This document shows positions 1 to 9,781 of a DNA stretch of 64,000 nt, in pieces. A program made the position numbers and the translations under genes. The stretch spans positions 15,430,530 to 15,494,529 of the forward strand of contig CAXKWD010000006.1 in the NCBI GenBank assembly GCA_964059195.1, in the 5' to 3' direction. The stretch comes from Ectobius pallidus. Its lineage: Eukaryota > Arthropoda > Insecta > Blattodea > Ectobiidae. Position 1 is the stretch's first letter, and each line of letters opens with the position of its first letter. Below the pieces are notes generated by a model, which did not search any database, was not told the origin of the DNA, and saw nothing but the letters and a program-made list of their open reading frames with translations.

Positions 1-157
1 GGAAAGTGCACCTCGAAACCGGAATTTTAATTTTAGCTTTCCTTCGAGAGTTATGAGTGAAAAACGGGCAGAAAACGTGCATTTTTTGCGTTTTCGAAGC
101 ATCAGTTTTCAGTAATATATTTCAATGTCAAATCAATTACAGTTGGCTTTGACTATT
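1..157 (+). repeat. Helitron-like repeat arm, left flank of the Polinton
   Basis: This stretch matches 54541-54710 closely and is the inverted counterpart of about 17010-17175. It continues on the far side of the Polinton at 16374-16432, so it is one arm of a repeat cut in two by that insertion. No coding potential was seen. The copy at 54541-54710 lies inside a Helitron-like unit that ends in a hairpin plus CTAG, which is why this arm is assigned to a Helitron family. Confidence 0.7.
152..157. other. Left target-site duplication ACTATT of the Polinton
   Basis: ACTATT directly precedes the element and is repeated at 16368-16373 directly after it. Related repeat copies at about 17020 (inverted) and 54705 carry the uninterrupted site with GCTATT at this position, so the duplication is of target origin. 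Confidence 0.9.
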
Positions 158-176
158 AGTAGTATGGTTTTGTGAC

Positions 177-1112
177 TGACGTCAGAGGAGGAGCAGAGGA
201 GGAGCCGCAGGAGCCGGAGGGGAGGGAGTGGAGGGGGAAATGCTTACGTCACAGGTCACGTGACAGGAGCGGAGGAGCCGGAGGGGAAGGTGGGCGTGGC
301 TATGACGTCAGTGGCGGATTGTATGACGTCACAAGTGGGCGTGGCTATAACCACGTGATTCAAAATGGCGTCGGTTCCGGTTCCTATTTCAAATGGCGGC
401 GTTTCCGGTTCCTATTTCAAATGGCGTACGAAGCGCGAAATTCAAAATTTGAAAATTAATAATATAAATGGCGGCGGTTCCGGTTCCTATTTCAAATGGC
501 GTACGAAGCGCGAAATTCAAAATTTGAGAATTTATAATGTAATTGGTTACGTTTCCGGCGCGAAATTCAAAATTTGGAAATTTATAATGAAAATGGCTAC
601 GTTTCCGGTTCCTATTTCAAATGGCGTAAGGTGGGAGATTTAATACTTGATGGCGGTTGATTTGAAAATTGCAAAAGGTGGAAATTGAATATTACAATTG
701 CAAATAACGGATGGTGGGAAATTTGAAATTTGTATATTGGTATTGTTTTACAACATGGCGGCATCGCTTACGTCATCAGAGGAATGGTAGGGTTAGATCA
801 TGTGACAGATGGAATGATTTATGACGTCACAAGTGGAATGAGAGGGGAAGGTGGAATATTTTACAATATGGCAGCATCGCATACGTCATCAGAGGAGGAG
901 CAAAGGAGGAGCCGATGACGTCATTGCAGGAGCCGCAGGAGGAGCTGACGTCACAAGTGGAATAAGAGGGGAAGGTGGAATATTTTACAATATGGCAGCA
1001 TCGCATACGTCATCAGAGGAGGAGCAAAGGAGGAGCCGATGACGTCACCGCAGGAGCCGCAGGAGAAGCTGACGTCACAAGTGGAATAAGAGGGGAATGA
1101 TTTATGACGTCA
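177..1112. promoter_or_regulatory. Cluster of nine TGACGTCA (CRE/ATF) palindromes in the left TIR
   Basis: Exact TGACGTCA octamers start at 177, 303, 324, 822, 916, 946, 1040, 1070 and 1105; several near matches (TTACGTCA, ATACGTCA) and one GTCACGTGAC palindrome (255-264) also occur. TGACGTCA is the classical binding site of CREB/ATF-type bZIP factors. The right TIR mirrors the cluster with one site altered. Further copies sit in the polymerase promoter (2433-2440) and upstream of the BIR gene (14786-14793). A regulatory or replication role is inferred. Confidence 0.55.
835..1082 (+). repeat. 124-bp direct repeat, two copies plus a partial third
   Basis: Copies run 835-958 and 959-1082, and a partial third unit begins at 1083. 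Each unit carries two TGACGTCA sites and a 'gaggaggagc' purine tract. The same duplication appears in inverted form in the right TIR, so it predates or was shared by both arms. Confidence 0.85.
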
Positions 1113-1605
1113 CAGCAGATTTTAATCTTTATGTCTTTTTAGCATGGAAGCATATAGATCACGAAGCGTAAATGCAACGTTATCAGTTTTCTGTAAGATG
1201 ATTCTTTTTCTAAAATCTAGTGAATCAACCTAGAGTAAAGGCGGTCGGTACCCCGCGTTCCGAATGTCAAACAATCTAAACCTCCTTATTTATTATCAGA
1301 ATCCATCGAAAGTGTATAGTTAGCATTATTTTATTCCTTCGTAAATATGGTAGCTTTCGTCTTAAAACTATATTTTATTTGTAAGATTATAATCCTAGCC
1401 CAAGGGTTAACTCAACCTCTGGCTTACCACTCGGTGTATAAAATATTATATCGTAAATTTTCCTATCATGATCGGTGCATAATCTTACGTGTTGAATTAT
1501 CTTCAATTCCCCCAGTATAATGTCGGAATAATATTATATCATACTTCATTATTCAAAGGCGTTTTATAAAGTCAGTATATACAAATGTTTTCTCAATACA
1601 GAACT

Positions 1606-2420
1606 ATGCTGGCACATTGTTTCAATGTACGTGACAGAATTGATGAGGCAAGCTCTAGTTATCTACAACAGTCATACGAGGATGTAGTGACCTTGACGTA
1701 CATCTCACATCTCCATTCACTGCAACTTATCTATCGTATGCTTACATATTCAAAACGTCTTAAAACAATCTCTTTAAACAGCAGTACTTTTAAATTTTAA
1801 ATCCTAGTCATAGCACATGTCTTAAGTATTATTAGTCAACAGTATTTTTATTGCGGTATATTAAAAACTTATATTGTAATATTCCATCGCTGAGTGGTTC
1901 TGAGTTCGATTCAAAGTCAGTAAAGGCATATTCAGCTTTTTTCACATTGCAGGAAAATGAATATACTGTTTCAGAAAAGCGCTGATAAGAAATAAATATC
2001 AAATAACTGTTGATTTAAGCTTTAACGTATATTTCTCCCAGTGTTTCATCTCCGCTGGAACCTTATATTATTATTAATGTAGTTTCATACAGAGTATAAC
2101 ATAACACATTTGTCAGCATTTATTGTATGAAAGTTAATATTCTATTTCCGTACCAGAATTAAATATCGGATATCGGCTAATTTCACCGGGAATGATTATA
2201 TTTCATATACGTCATCGATTTAATGTGGGAAATCACGAACAGGTATTTTCACAAGCAGGAAACGCGAAATATCTAATTACTGCTGATTTAAGCTTTATCG
2301 TATATTTACCAAGTCGTGAGGCTAAAACTTTTTCTATCGTCAGCATTTTTTTTTAAACTCCAATCATTCCATTGGTGTAAAATATATTTGTCCTGTTGCG
2401 AGCCTATTTCAAAACGATAC
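1606..2420. other. Non-coding stretch between left TIR and polymerase promoter
   Basis: No recognisable gene was found; a 71-codon ORF starting in the TIR at 1585 has no visible domain. Two imperfect copies of a roughly 60-bp sequence containing 'gatttaagctttaacgta' lie near 1975-2040 and 2255-2320. The remainder is AT-rich. Confidence 0.5.
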
Positions 2421-2488
2421 TATATAAACCAATGACGTCATGCTTCAGGCTCACTTCTTATTCATCCGTCAGCAGCTGCAGATCAACA
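2421..2488 (+). promoter_or_regulatory. TATA promoter with CRE, ahead of the zinc-finger/polymerase gene
   Basis: TATATAAA lies at 2421-2428, TGACGTCA at 2433-2440, and an initiator-like TCACTT at 2451, about 30 bases after the TATA box. The predicted leader to the ATG at 2489 is about 38 nt. Spacing and the intron-bearing gene downstream indicate host RNA polymerase II transcription; this is inferred from motifs only. Confidence 0.6.
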
Positions 2489-2911
2489 ATGGAGAGCTCG
2501 TCTACCGTATTTTTCCAGTGCACCGAGTGTGATGCAAAATTTAGGCATAACAAGAATTTGAACAGGCATATTAACCATCAACATACGAAATCCGAATACA
2601 AGTGCGAAACGTGTGGTGTGATATTTTCACGTAGGGACAATTTGTCAAGGCATGTCCTTAATAATCATACATCCACCACTAAAAACATCGTGTGTGACAT
2701 TTGCAAGACAACATTCAAGGCGGAGAGATATTTGGTTATCCATATGCAGAACGTTCACAACCCATCCAGGAAGGTGGAACCTAGGCATATCGGGATCTAC
2801 ACCAACACTGGTCGCTTCCATCTGCCAGCGCATAGCGGAGACGGAGGAGCGGTAACAACCCATCCACCGATACTGGGAGAGGAAGCCGGGCATTCATCTC
2901 ATCATTTACAG
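2489..2911 (+). CDS. Exon 1 of the polymerase gene: three C2H2 zinc fingers
   Basis: A 141-codon exon encodes three C2H2 fingers: C11/C14/H27/H32, a second beginning at C39/C42, and a third with the C-x2-C...H...H pattern around residues 70-92, then a linker. ATG 2489 is preferred over an in-frame start at 2396 because it lies about 38 nt behind a predicted initiator whereas 2396 lies upstream of the TATA box. The exon ends CAG followed by a strong donor (gtatgt at 2912) in phase 0. Reading through the donor gives only low-complexity sequence and a stop. Zinc-finger N-termini joined to polymerase B are known in arthropod Polinton-type genes; here the fingers probably contact DNA, possibly the TIRs. 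Confidence 0.72.
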
Positions 2912-3191
2912 GTATGTTGTTATTATTATGATTATTGTACAAGATATCAAACTTATTTCTTTTATCATAAAACGTAATATGCTTTTTATATTAGTATAGA
3001 ATGGTTAAAATCAAGACATTAAACTCATAAATCTTAATATTTTATTTTTATTGTGCACGCCATCAATCTTATTTCTTTTATGATAAAACTTAGTATTATT
3101 TTTTATATTGGTACAGAACGGTTAAAATCAAGACATAAAACTTTATTTCTTTTATCATAAATCTTAATACTATTTTTTTCTGTTGTTATAG

Positions 3192-3656
3192 AATGCAAGA
3201 CCAGTGAGTGTAGCCAACATGCAACAGACTTCCACCCATCCAAATGGTGACCTATACCAACCTAGGCCTTCCAGTATACGTCCACAGGTATGTTATTATT
3301 ATTATTATTATTGTGCAAGACAACAAACTTATTTCTTTTATCGTAAAACTTAATATTATTTTTTTATATTGGTATAGAATAGTTAAAAACAAGTCATAAA
3401 ACTTTATTTCTTTTACAATAAATCTTACTATTTTATTATTATTATTGTGCAAGCCATCAAACTTATTTTTTATCACAGTACAAGACATAAAACGTAATAT
3501 TATTTTTTATATTAGTACAGAACTGATAAAACCATCTATTTTTTTCTGTTGTTATAGAATGCAAGACCAGTGAGTGTAGCCAACATGCAATAGACTTCCA
3601 CCCATCCAAATGGTGACCTATACCAACCTGGGCCTTCCAGTATACATCCACAGGTA

Positions 3657-3687
<31 letters not shown>

Positions 3688-4065
3688 GTGCAAGCCATCA
3701 AACTTATTTTTTGCCACAGTACAAGACATAAAACGTAATATTATTTTTTATATTAGTACAGAACTGATAAAACCATGACATTAAACTTTATTTCTTTTAC
3801 CATAAATCCTACTATTTTATTATTATTATTTTGCAAGCCATCAAACTTATTTCTTTTATCGTAAAACTTAATATTATTTTTTATATTGGTATAGAATAGT
3901 TAAAAACAAGTCATAAAACTTTATTTCTTTTATCATAAATCTTAATACTATTTTTTTCTGTTGTTATAGAATGCAAGACCAGTGAGTGTAGCCAACATGC
4001 AACAGACTTCCACCCATCCAAATGGTGACCTATACCAACCTGGGCCTTCCAGTATACGTCCACAG
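3192..4065 (+). repeat. Tandemly duplicated 96-bp exon, three copies (exons 2-4)
   Basis: Three near-identical 32-codon exons lie at 3192-3287, 3558-3653 and 3970-4065. Each is preceded by a pyrimidine-rich tract and 'tatag' acceptor and followed by the donor gtatgtt with an ATT microsatellite. All are phase 0-0, so inclusion or skipping of any copy preserves frame. Introns are also duplicated (unit 366-412 bp). Exon 3 carries an in-frame TAG at its twelfth codon (CAG to TAG), so a transcript containing it would terminate early. The encoded linker is rich in Pro, Gln, Ser and Asn and has no recognisable fold. Confidence 0.75.
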
Positions 4066-4361
4066 GTATGTTATTATTATTATTATTATTATTGTGCAAG
4101 ACAACAAACTTATTTCTTTTATCGTAAAACTTAATATTATTTTTTATATTAGTACAGAACTGATAAAACCATGACATTAAACTTTATTTCTTTTACCATA
4201 AATCTTACTATTTTATTATTATTATGCAAGACAACAAACTTATTTCTTTTATCGTAAAACTTAATATTATTTTCTATATTAGTACAGAACTGATAAAAAC
4301 AAGACATAAAACTTATTTCTTTTACCATAAATCTTAATATTTTATATTTCTATTGTTACAG

Positions 4362-4424
4362 AATTCAGAAACCAACCGCCAGTCGCGACCTAGTGTCATC
4401 ATGCATACGCGTGATATTCCACAG
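4362..4424 (+). CDS. Exon 5 of the polymerase gene (21 codons)
   Basis: A 63-bp exon is bounded by a 'ttgttacag' acceptor and a gtatgtac donor. It is phase 0-0 like its neighbours, and its intron resembles those of the duplicated unit. It encodes a Ser/Arg/Pro-containing linker. Confidence 0.6.
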
Positions 4425-4515
4425 GTATGTACAGTGAAATGTCTTAGTCTTTTATTATACCATTCGCTTATAAAAAGTCTCGATTGCTAATGTCGATGTT
4501 TTTTCGTTATTACAG

Positions 4516-4971
4516 AATCAATGTGGAATGGAACGCACCGCTATGACCAACTCACCATCAACAGAAACATGTGAGTTTTTACCTGTTGAAACTGCATTTA
4601 GGTCACGACTGGCAACATATGCAGCATTAAATTTCCAAGCCGGCGATATGGAGTCTATCCTGTCGTCGTGTCAGTATAAAATTGAAAATCTTCTGTCAGA
4701 GTCACTATCAAAGTTTGCATCAATTAAATTTAATCTTTTCGTGGAGTTCGAATTTAATCATCTAGAGCTAAATTCTTGTTTGAGAAATTTTAAAACAAAA
4801 AATGAGGCATTGCTTAGAACCTCTAATATTCACGAAGTAGTTTCTAGTCACATTTCTAAAATTCAGGCTGAGATGCAAGATAGTGAAATGCGAGGGTCTG
4901 GGTGGTTTTACAATAAAATCCACAAAATTGAAATTCGTGTGAATGAATACTTGCCATTTGCAGGACGATAA
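4516..4971 (+). CDS. Exon 6, first part: pre-polymerase domain, ends at a frame break
   Basis: After a 'cgttattacag' acceptor (ending 4515) an open frame in phase with the earlier exons runs to TAA at 4969-4971. The roughly 150 residues include a GSGW element and an alternating Ile/Glu segment, a region that in arthropod PolB proteins of this kind normally runs straight into the N-terminal part of the polymerase. Here the continuation lies one frame over, in the ORF starting at 4943. The two overlap by 29 bp, so a one-base-type indel, an unusual splice, recoding or an assembly error separates them. Confidence 0.65.
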   Translation, partial: NQCGMERTAMTNSPSTETCEFLPVETAFRSRLATYAALNFQAGDMESILSSCQYKIENLLSESLSKFASIKFNLFVEFEFNHLELNSCLRNFKTKNEALLRTSNIHEVVSSHISKIQAEMQDSEMRGSGWFYNKIHKIEIRVNEYLPFAGR

Positions 4972-7900
4972 ATTCCAGCATCTGAAGTCATTAATTAATA
5001 TTCGTAATGATGATGAATTTTGTTTCAAGTATTGTGTATTATCAAAATTTATTGAGTCTGATAAGGAAATGTGGGCCAGTTATCTTACCAGACCAGAGTT
5101 GGATAACAAGTACGATTGGAACTGTGTGAAATTCCCCGTTTCGATTCATGATATTGAAAAGTTTTCCAAAAGAAACAATATTTCATTCAATGTTTTCGGC
5201 CTCGAGGAGAAACGGGATGGGAAAAATATTTCTCATTTCGTATTTCCTATCAAAATTGTTGAAAAGGAACTAGCTGATCATAGAGATCTTTTGTTTGTAT
5301 GTAACGAGGAAAATTCACATTACATCGTCATTTCAGATTTCGATGCATTTGTAAGACCTTTTGTAACAACTAATAGACAACTGACCAGAGTTTGCAAACG
5401 GTGTTTTACACATTTCCAAGCGTACGATGGTAAGTCTGCTGACGTAAGGTTGAGAGAACATTTGGCAATATGCAACTCGTTCAGCCCAGTCAGGTGCGAA
5501 ATTCCTAAAAATCCTGAAGTTGTATTCAACAAGCCCGAATATTCGCAAAAGATCAGATTTGTCATCTATGCGGATTTCGAGTGTTTGCTGGAACCGATAT
5601 CAGGATGTTTGGGAGATCCGCAGAAAAGCTGGACAACTCCTTACCAGAAGCATAAACCTTTTAGTTATTGTTATTTTATCAAAGATGCTGAGGGCGCATA
5701 TTCTCAATTGAGACTTTTTAGAGGGGAGGATGCCAGTGGCGAGTTTATGCGCTCGCTCGTTGCTGATGCTAAAGAAATTGATAAAATCTTGAACAGTGTA
5801 AATAAGCCCATGACCCCTCTGACAGAAGATGAAATTAGGGTATACAATAGCGCTACTATTTGTCATATTTGTGGTGAGGGTAACTTTACCGATGTGAACT
5901 ATAAAGTAAGGGACCATTGCCATGTTAGTGGTCGGTTCAGAGGAGCCGCCCACAGAAATTGTAATTTGAATTATAGGAACCAGGCATTTGTCCCTATTGT
6001 TTTGCATAACCTGACCAACTACGATGCTCATTTCATTGTGACAGAACTTGGATTCGATCAGAATAGAATCAACGTCATATGCAATACACAAGAAAAGTAT
6101 GTGACATTTTCAAAATTTATTCCCTCCTCTTATTTGAAGAGGGGAGGTATGGAGTTAAGATTTATAGATTCGTTTCGGTTCATGGCAAGCAGTCTGGAAA
6201 AGCTAGCAAACACTCTACCTAAAGATAAATTTATAGAAACAGCAAAAGTATTTGGTGAAAACGCCGATTTGGTGTGTCGAAAGGGAGTGTTTCCCTACGA
6301 CTACGTCACCTCAGTTGAAATTTTGAAGGAGAAGAAATTGCCTCCCAAAGATGCATTTTATAATAGACTCGCGAATGAGAACGTCTCTGACCAAGACTAC
6401 TCTCACGCGAGAAACGTTTGGAATTCTTTCTCGATCAGCTCATTAGGAGAATATTCAGACTTGTATTTGAAATCCGATGTTTTGATTTTGACCGACGTCT
6501 TTGAAAACTTTAGACAGATGTGTTTTGAGACGTACGGAATGGATTGTTTGTACTATTCCACAGTTCCAGGCTTTGCTTACACAGCTATGTTGAAGTTCAC
6601 AAAGGTAAAATTACCGCTTTTGACCGATATGGATATGATTCAAATGTTTGAATGCGGGATAAGAGGTGGAATTTGTCAGTGTGTGACAAGGCACGCTGTT
6701 GCAAACAATAACATGTGTGATGAATATGATGAATCTACAAAAAAATCTTTTCTTTATTATGTCGATGCCAATAACCTTTATGGTTATGCGATGTCCCAGG
6801 CATTGCCGTCAGGCGAGTTCCGCTGGCTCGACAAACATGAGATAGCGTCCTTTGACATCATGTCCATACCGGTCAATTCTAAATTAGGATATGTGCTTGA
6901 GGTAGACATTGAATATCCAGACCATCATCACGATGCTCATTCTGATCTCCCTTTCTGTGCAGAGATGAAATTTCCTTCAGGCAGCAAAAACAAAAAATTA
7001 TTAACCACTTTGGAGTCAAAAGAAAAATATGTCATTCATCACACGGTACTTAGGCAAGCCGTGCAACACGGACTGAGGTTAACCAAGATCCATAGAGTTA
7101 TCGAATTTCAACAAAGCTGCTGGTTGAAACCCTACATTGACTATAACACGGCCAGGCGTAGGGCTGCAGCCAACAACTTTGAGAAAGACTTTTTTAAATT
7201 GATGAACAACGCCGTTTTTGGTAAGACTATGGAAAATGTAAGGAAACGTATCAATTTTCGGCTTGTATCAAGTGAGAAGGAAATTCGAAAGCTGGTAGCC
7301 AAAAGTAACTTTATGGATAGGACAATTTATAACGAAAACTTGGTTGGTGTCCATCTAGCAAAAACTAGATTAGTGTTTGATAAGGCCATCTATGTTGGCA
7401 TGTCTATTTTGGAAATTTCGAAAACTAGGATGTATGAGTTCCATTATGATACCATGAAAAATTTTTATAAAGAAGGATTGAAATTGTGCTACATGGACAC
7501 GGACAGCTTCGTCTATAGAATTGAAACGGATAACCTCTTCCGTGATATGATGCATTTCCGAGATGAGCTGGATACTAGCGTCTACCCACCCGAACATCCC
7601 TTGTATTCAAACGAAAACAAGGCGGTGGTCGGGAAATTCAAAGACGAAGGAGCTGGTCACTCCATAAAGGCGTTCGTAGGTCTGCGAGCGAAAATGTACG
7701 CCATAAAATTTAATGATATGGTCATCAAAAAATTGAAAGGCGTTAAGAAAAACGTCATTGACAAAGGTGTCAACTTTGAAGATTATGTTGGTTGTCTACA
7801 GAGCGGACAGTCAACATTCTCGTTAAACAGATCCATCAGATCATACAAGCATAACGTATTTTCAATTTCGATGAATAAATTAACTTTATCTGGCAACGAC

Positions 7901-8014
7901 GATAAGCGTCATATTATGGAAAATGGCGTGGACACTCTCGCTCACGGACACTATAGAATCAGGGAGGATGAGGAGTGTGATGATGAGCCTCCTACTAAGA
8001 AATGTAAACTGTAA
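4943..8014 (+). CDS. Protein-primed family B DNA polymerase (Polinton/adintovirus type)
   Basis: This 1,023-codon ORF has the motifs of the organellar/viral type B DNA polymerase family (DNA_pol_B_2). Exonuclease motifs are YADFE (residues 209-213), NLTNYD (356-361) and YLKSD (508-512). Palm motif A is DANNLYG at 608-614, motif B NNAVFG at 755-760, motif C DTDS at 852-855. Between ExoI and ExoII lies a CxxC...DHCH...RG...CN module (about 307-340) resembling endonuclease VII/HNH-like zinc sites. All catalytic Asp residues are present. The family copies linear DNA with terminal inverted repeats, using a protein primer; such a primer domain was not located. The N-terminus is probably not native: the ATG directly follows a stop, and 5' coding lies in another frame in exon 6. 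A poly(A) signal AATAAA follows at 8176. Confidence 0.9.
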   Translation: MNTCHLQDDKFQHLKSLINIRNDDEFCFKYCVLSKFIESDKEMWASYLTRPELDNKYDWNCVKFPVSIHDIEKFSKRNNISFNVFGLEEKRDGKNISHFVFPIKIVEKELADHRDLLFVCNEENSHYIVISDFDAFVRPFVTTNRQLTRVCKRCFTHFQAYDGKSADVRLREHLAICNSFSPVRCEIPKNPEVVFNKPEYSQKIRFVIYADFECLLEPISGCLGDPQKSWTTPYQKHKPFSYCYFIKDAEGAYSQLRLFRGEDASGEFMRSLVADAKEIDKILNSVNKPMTPLTEDEIRVYNSATICHICGEGNFTDVNYKVRDHCHVSGRFRGAAHRNCNLNYRNQAFVPIVLHNLTNYDAHFIVTELGFDQNRINVICNTQEKYVTFSKFIPSSYLKRGGMELRFIDSFRFMASSLEKLANTLPKDKFIETAKVFGENADLVCRKGVFPYDYVTSVEILKEKKLPPKDAFYNRLANENVSDQDYSHARNVWNSFSISSLGEYSDLYLKSDVLILTDVFENFRQMCFETYGMDCLYYSTVPGFAYTAMLKFTKVKLPLLTDMDMIQMFECGIRGGICQCVTRHAVANNNMCDEYDESTKKSFLYYVDANNLYGYAMSQALPSGEFRWLDKHEIASFDIMSIPVNSKLGYVLEVDIEYPDHHHDAHSDLPFCAEMKFPSGSKNKKLLTTLESKEKYVIHHTVLRQAVQHGLRLTKIHRVIEFQQSCWLKPYIDYNTARRRAAANNFEKDFFKLMNNAVFGKTMENVRKRINFRLVSSEKEIRKLVAKSNFMDRTIYNENLVGVHLAKTRLVFDKAIYVGMSILEISKTRMYEFHYDTMKNFYKEGLKLCYMDTDSFVYRIETDNLFRDMMHFRDELDTSVYPPEHPLYSNENKAVVGKFKDEGAGHSIKAFVGLRAKMYAIKFNDMVIKKLKGVKKNVIDKGVNFEDYVGCLQSGQSTFSLNRSIRSYKHNVFSISMNKLTLSGNDDKRHIMENGVDTLAHGHYRIREDEECDDEPPTKKCKL

Positions 8015-8510
8015 AAAATGTATATTTGTATGTATGGTTTGTGTATATGGAATGTATATTTGTGTGTGAAACAATACTTGTAATTTTATATGATGTGTGG
8101 TGTTGGAGAACAATACTTGTAAATTTATATGCTGTACTATTGATTTATGACAACTTTGGGTTCATGTGGGTTATAAATAAAAGAAAAAGTTATAAAAATG
8201 AATCTATCTTTTATTTTCCCTAATCACATACAACATCCTTAATATTAACCCCAAGCTAGGGAACCCTAACCACTTTACAAACACCTTCTGTCCTTTGTTC
8301 TTTAACACCTTTTCAATTAATTAACAGTCTGGAAACTTAGTTTTCTGGAGTTCTTCAGCATAAAAAGCACCTTCAATACTCCCACCCTGCAAATATGTGG
8401 AAGGAAATGTCGATTGGATCTTCTGTATCTTGAAAATCTCCGTAGTCCACGACGGTAAGTATCCTTTATTAAATAATTTCCTATGTTTTGAAACTCTTAC
8501 ATAGTTACAG
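8015..8510. terminator. Convergent 3' ends of the polymerase and DUF8207-like genes
   Basis: The two genes face each other. AATAAA at 8176-8181 (+) fits the polymerase transcript; the inverse of AATAAA at 8465-8470 fits the minus-strand gene. No other ORF of interest is present. Confidence 0.6.
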
Positions 8511-9641
8511 TCATTCTATGATTTTTCTCCCCCGCATTTCAGATATGATTTCTTGTATCTCGCTGTGATGAGAATAATTCCCTACTGCAGATGATGGCAA
8601 AAGTATACGTAATCTGTCAATGAGCTCATTCGGATCAGGCCAGCATTTATAATCACATTTACGATTCGAATGCGCTTCTCCTGTATGGTGCGACGAAGCC
8701 TCGTTGGAAGAGTCTAAATCTTGTTCTTCTTTTTCATCATCTTGTTCTTTCTCTTCTTCTTCTTCTTCTTCTTCCTTATCCTCTTCAGGAAATAATTTCT
8801 TAATGACTTGTAGATATTTGTGAGTATTATCTCTTCGAATGTTTTCGCTTTCGTTATAATTTACCTTGTGAGCGCTAGTTTTTTTCAAAATCTCCTTATA
8901 CATGGCTAAGTCATAACAGTCATATAAATGTTTATTAGGATTACTTTTCATCAATAGTTCAAGTAACCCAGAACAAACGATATATCTCTTGTCACCAACA
9001 TAGAGGTTATCATTTTTAATGGTAACGGGGAATTTACCAATGTTGAATACCTGCCTATCAGGATCCCATCTCATACCGTAAATATCATCATCATTATTTC
9101 TCGGTCTATCTTGAACGAGTTTCTGGACATAAGGCGCTGACACTTGACCGTAGACATTTTCTAACAGGTATTTATATTGCTTCTGCAGAGTTTGATCAGA
9201 GGAGTAATCGGATTCGTATTCCATCTCCGACTCTTCAGATTCACAATCACTGTTGTGTATGAACTCTTCCAGGGGGAGAGTTATCGGGTTTCTAATTTCA
9301 TCAATTTCTTGTTTAGACTGAAGATTGGATTTTTTTATCGGTAAATATTTATTCCGTAAAGTTTTATCTTGTTCCACATTATCTATCGGTATATTTTTAT
9401 CTTTTACTCGTGGGAGGAGTTTATGTACCATTATCAGATGCTTCCTCAGACCTGTAGTATTATGGTTTTTCATTTTTAATTCAACATTCTTATGCTTTAG
9501 CTTTTCACAAAGTTTGCACAGAGCATACGGGTGCTCAGCTCCATCAAATAACACAAAAAAATTAACATATTTACTGTTTGATAGTTTCGATTGTGTGCAT
9601 ACAGCATCACTACTTTGATCAGAAGTGATCTCGTCACTCAT
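8511..9641 (-). CDS. BED-type finger protein with DUF8207-like C-terminal domain
   Basis: A 376-residue protein. The N-terminal third has a C-x2-C...H-x4-5-H pattern (ALCKLCEKLKH...GLRKHLIMVH, about residues 40-72) typical of BED-like fingers. An acidic Ser/Glu-rich stretch follows, then a compact region of about 100 residues starting YGMRWDPD that resembles the domain called DUF8207 in many arthropod proteins encoded by Polinton-type elements. A run of about 20 Glu/Asp/Lys residues and a conserved-looking tail with PNELIDRLRILL complete it. Function is unknown; DNA binding is likely through the finger. It diverges from the PLA2-like gene across the heptamer array. The family name is recalled, not checked. 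Confidence 0.7.
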   Translation of the reverse strand: MSDEITSDQSSDAVCTQSKLSNSKYVNFFVLFDGAEHPYALCKLCEKLKHKNVELKMKNHNTTGLRKHLIMVHKLLPRVKDKNIPIDNVEQDKTLRNKYLPIKKSNLQSKQEIDEIRNPITLPLEEFIHNSDCESEESEMEYESDYSSDQTLQKQYKYLLENVYGQVSAPYVQKLVQDRPRNNDDDIYGMRWDPDRQVFNIGKFPVTIKNDNLYVGDKRYIVCSGLLELLMKSNPNKHLYDCYDLAMYKEILKKTSAHKVNYNESENIRRDNTHKYLQVIKKLFPEEDKEEEEEEEEKEQDDEKEEQDLDSSNEASSHHTGEAHSNRKCDYKCWPDPNELIDRLRILLPSSAVGNYSHHSEIQEIISEMRGRKIIE

Positions 9642-9781
9642 TTCGGAACCTCACCTTCACAGCTTCAAGGATGAAAAGCAACTAACTCTATTTACCATAG
9701 ATCCATTATTTATTGCTAAAAATCATAGTGTTCGAAAAAGGATATGCCTGAGGTTTTTAGACAGAGGATCGGGATGTTCTT

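Larger units (their letters stand above)
158..1605 (+). repeat. Left terminal inverted repeat (1,448 bp) of the Polinton
   Basis: It is inverted and nearly identical to 14920-16367, with equal length and only a handful of base differences by eye (for example one TGACGTCA lost in the right arm near 15480, and single changes near 1428 and 1507 against their mates). It contains a GC-rich purine-biased block (180-300), repeated cassettes with 'ggttccggttcc' (365-615), two 124-bp direct repeats (835-1082) and many CRE palindromes. Short ORFs in it (such as 172-459) arise from these repeats and are not credible genes. Confidence 0.92.

Noticed and set aside
172..1042. ORFs of 60-95 codons in the left TIR and their mirror images at 15483-16353
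   Set aside because: They arise from GC-rich tandem repeats, are mutually overlapping, and have no domain pattern.
1585..1800. 71-codon ORF spanning the inner edge of the left TIR
   Set aside because: Half inside the TIR, no domain, not preserved at the right TIR.
3252..4177. Minus-strand ORFs rich in Asn
   Set aside because: They read through duplicated introns and ATT microsatellites of the polymerase gene on the other strand.
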